5,686 bases of DNA from Synergistaceae bacterium UBA4088 (GTDB taxonomy: Bacteria; Synergistota; Synergistia; Synergistales; Thermovirgaceae), in contig DFYG01000178.1 of NCBI GenBank assembly GCA_002382605.1, positions 17,910 through 23,595 on the forward strand. The letters run 5' to 3'. The notes under the pieces are model-generated. The model had not been told where the DNA came from, did not search any database, and saw only the letters and a list, made by a program, of their open reading frames with translations. A program made the translations under genes and the position numbers. Position 1 is the stretch's first letter. Every line of letters begins with the position of its first letter. This document shows positions 3,951-5,686 of this stretch, piece by piece.

Positions 3951-5686
3951 ATGGACCTCAACAAACTTACGCTCAAATCTCAGGAAGCGCTTTCAAGCGC
4001 GCAGAATATCGCCGTCACCATGGGGCACATGGAGGTCGACGGAGAACACCTGCTGCTTGCCCTCCTGAAGCAGGATGATGGTCTGATCCCGCGCCTTCTT
4101 GAAAAGATGGGGGCACCCCCCGAGGCTGTCGCTAAAGAAGTCGAAAATGATCTGGCCCGCAGGAGCAGGGTCTCTGGCCCGGGTGTCGAGCCCGGCAAGA
4201 TAATGATCTCGATGCGCCTCTCCCGCCTTCTGGTCTCCGCCGAGGAGAGCGCCGCAAGGATGAAGGACGAATACGTATCGGTAGAGCATATCTTCTCCCG
4301 TCTCCTGGAGGAGGGAAACTCCACCGCCGCAGGGCGCATACTCGCGAAGGCGGGCATCACCCCCCAGTCGTTCCTGAAAGCACTTCAGGATGTAAGGGGA
4401 AGCCAGCGGGTGCAGAGCGCCGATCCGGAGAACAGCTACGAAGCGCTTGAAAAGTACGGCCGCGACCTTGTCGAGATGGCCCGCTCCGGAAAACTGGACC
4501 CGGTCATCGGGCGCGACGAGGAGATACGCCGCGTAATACGTATCCTCAGCCGCAAGACGAAGAACAATCCCGTCCTCATCGGGGAACCCGGCGTCGGAAA
4601 GACCGCCATCGTTGAGGGTCTTGCGCAGCGCATCGTCAGGGGTGATGTTCCCGAAGGTCTGAAGGACCGCTCGGTATTCGCGCTCGATATGGGTTCCCTT
4701 CTTGCGGGAGCCAAGTTCAGGGGAGAGTTCGAGGAACGCCTCAAGGCGGTTCTCAACGAGGTGAAGGAGAGCGACGGCCGCATACTGCTCTTCATCGACG
4801 AACTTCACACGATAGTCGGGGCGGGCAAGGCGGAAGGCGCCATCGACGCGGGCAACATGCTCAAACCGATGCTCGCGCGCGGAGAACTTCACTGCATCGG
4901 CGCAACGACCCTCGATGAATACCGCAGGCACATAGAAAAAGACGCCGCTCTCGAGCGCCGCTTCCAGCCCGTGATGGTCGATCAGCCGACCGTCGAGGAC
5001 ACGATATCCATCCTCAGGGGACTCAAGGAGCGTTTCGAGGTGCACCACGGGATACGCATCCAGGACAACGCCCTCGTGGCTGCCGCTGTCCTGTCTGACC
5101 GCTATATCACGGACAGGTTCCTCCCGGACAAGGCTATCGACCTCGTCGACGAGGCATCCGCGATGATCCGCACGGAGATAGACTCGCTCCCCGCAGATCT
5201 GGATGCCGCCACCCGAAGGGTAATGCAGATGGAGATAGAAGAGGCTGCACTCGCGAAAGAGACGGACAAGGCAAGCATCGAGCGCCTTGGGAACCTTCGC
5301 AGGGAGCTGCAGGATGCCCGTGCGGCGGCTGATTCCATGAGAGCGCAATATGACGCTGAAAAGCAGGCCATCGGAAAGCTGCAGAACCTCCGGAGCCAGA
5401 TCGAGAGCACCAGGCGGGAGATAGAAAAGGCCGAGAGGGACTACGACCTCAACAGGGCGGCCGAGCTCAAGCACGGAACACTCCCCGATCTTGAACACAG
5501 GCTCGCCGCCGAGGAGAAACTGCTCGTATCAAAGCAGGGGGATGACAAACTGCTCCGCGAGGAAGTAACCGCCGAGGAGATATCGCGCATAGTCTCGCGC
5601 TGGACGGGTATCCCGGTCACAAGGCTTCTCGAAGGGGAACGGGAAAAGCTCCTCCGCCTGGACGAGGTGCTTCATGAGCGGGTCAT
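3951..5686 (+). CDS. clpB: Disaggregase ClpB (Hsp100), 5' part, truncated by the window edge
   Basis: ClpB is a hexameric cytosolic AAA+ motor that pulls chains out of aggregates with DnaK. 578 codons are visible and the frame is still open at 5686. The family is about 860 residues, so most of NBD2 lies outside. The N-domain is about 1-150 and starts with the typical [16 protein letters not shown]1 shows Walker A GEPGVGKT (211-218, Lys217), Walker B ILLFIDE (278-284), sensor-1 GATT (317-320) and arginine fingers ALERRF (Arg336/337). The coiled-coil M-domain spans about 405-530, then [20 protein letters not shown] (551-570) opens the second ring. The pore loop reads [11 protein letters not shown], with Phe256 where E. 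coli has Tyr251. His508 sits where E. coli has the M-domain Tyr503. The start is firm: AGGGGG at 3938-3943, 7 nt before ATG, then the conserved N-terminus. A GTG at codon 154 may give a shorter form. Confidence 0.97.
   Translation, partial: MDLNKLTLKSQEALSSAQNIAVTMGHMEVDGEHLLLALLKQDDGLIPRLLEKMGAPPEAVAKEVENDLARRSRVSGPGVEPGKIMISMRLSRLLVSAEESAARMKDEYVSVEHIFSRLLEEGNSTAAGRILAKAGITPQSFLKALQDVRGSQRVQSADPENSYEALEKYGRDLVEMARSGKLDPVIGRDEEIRRVIRILSRKTKNNPVLIGEPGVGKTAIVEGLAQRIVRGDVPEGLKDRSVFALDMGSLLAGAKFRGEFEERLKAVLNEVKESDGRILLFIDELHTIVGAGKAEGAIDAGNMLKPMLARGELHCIGATTLDEYRRHIEKDAALERRFQPVMVDQPTVEDTISILRGLKERFEVHHGIRIQDNALVAAAVLSDRYITDRFLPDKAIDLVDEASAMIRTEIDSLPADLDAATRRVMQMEIEEAALAKETDKASIERLGNLRRELQDARAAADSMRAQYDAEKQAIGKLQNLRSQIESTRREIEKAERDYDLNRAAELKHGTLPDLEHRLAAEEKLLVSKQGDDKLLREEVTAEEISRIVSRWTGIPVTRLLEGEREKLLRLDEVLHERV
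4394..4412 (+). promoter_or_regulatory. Possible internal translation start (GTG, Val154) in clpB
   Basis: AAGGGGAAG (4394-4402) is Shine-Dalgarno-like and precedes an in-frame GTG at 4410-4412 (Val154) by a workable spacing. E. coli clpB is known to use an internal GTG (Val149) to make a form lacking the N-domain. Here Val154 is 63 residues before the Walker A Lys217, as Val149 is before Lys212 in E. coli, so the position aligns exactly. Use of this start is inference. Confidence 0.45.

Noticed and set aside
3993..5498. Minus-strand ORF of 501 codons opposite clpB
   Set aside because: The plus strand encodes an unmistakable ClpB with all NBD1 motifs. The antisense frame is open because of the codon pattern of a GC-rich gene, and its translation shows no recognisable domain.

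Overview
The window is a chromosomal piece from an uncultured-looking or unfamiliar Gram-negative (diderm) bacterium. It carries a heat-shock chaperone operon, dnaK - dnaJ (cbpA-type) - clpB, preceded by a separately transcribed gene for a small exported protein. The diderm assignment rests on two points: the exported ZraP/Spy/CpxP-like protein, and the roughly 20-residue insert in the first DnaK quadrant that is typical of Gram-negative DnaKs. The sequence alone does not fix a phylum. The order dnaK/dnaJ/clpB and the 7-bp GATTCAC-like repeats resemble what I recall from Desulfobacterota, Nitrospirota and related metagenome-derived genomes, but this is only an impression.

Layout. Bases 1-150 hold a possible last 13 codons of an upstream gene and a leader. 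Bases 151-549 encode a 132-residue secreted Gly/Met/Phe-rich protein with a helical-hairpin C-terminal half, closed by a strong intrinsic terminator (569-600). Bases 601-827 are an AT-rich control region for dnaK. It has overlapping sigma-70-type promoter matches inside a large inverted repeat (731-766) and a second long hairpin (772-809) in the 5' leader just before the ribosome-binding site. dnaK (828-2714) is complete. After a 75-nt gap comes a complete type II J-protein gene (2790-3746). A 204-nt non-coding gap (3747-3950) is packed with 7-bp repeats in four clusters, the first of which runs into the end of dnaJ. clpB (3951 to the window edge) is cut after 578 codons, within the M-domain/NBD2 junction.

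How it works together. DnaK with its J-protein captures unfolded chains, and ClpB with DnaK extracts chains from aggregates, so the three genes form the cytosolic disaggregation machine. The exported protein would act on the other side of the inner membrane and, given the terminator, is probably a separate unit. grpE, hrcA and hspR are not in the window. In the related dnaJ-hspR-clpB layouts known from other bacteria a MerR-type hspR sits between dnaJ and clpB, and here that position holds only repeats. The operator-like inverted repeat at the dnaK promoter matches neither CIRCE nor HAIR.

I see no wholly new multi-gene system. The points most worth a second look are the dnaK promoter inverted repeat, the heptad-repeat array that appears to have rewritten the C-terminus of the J-protein, the perfect hairpin inside the dnaJ coding sequence, a probable internal ClpB start, and two substitutions at functionally tested ClpB positions.
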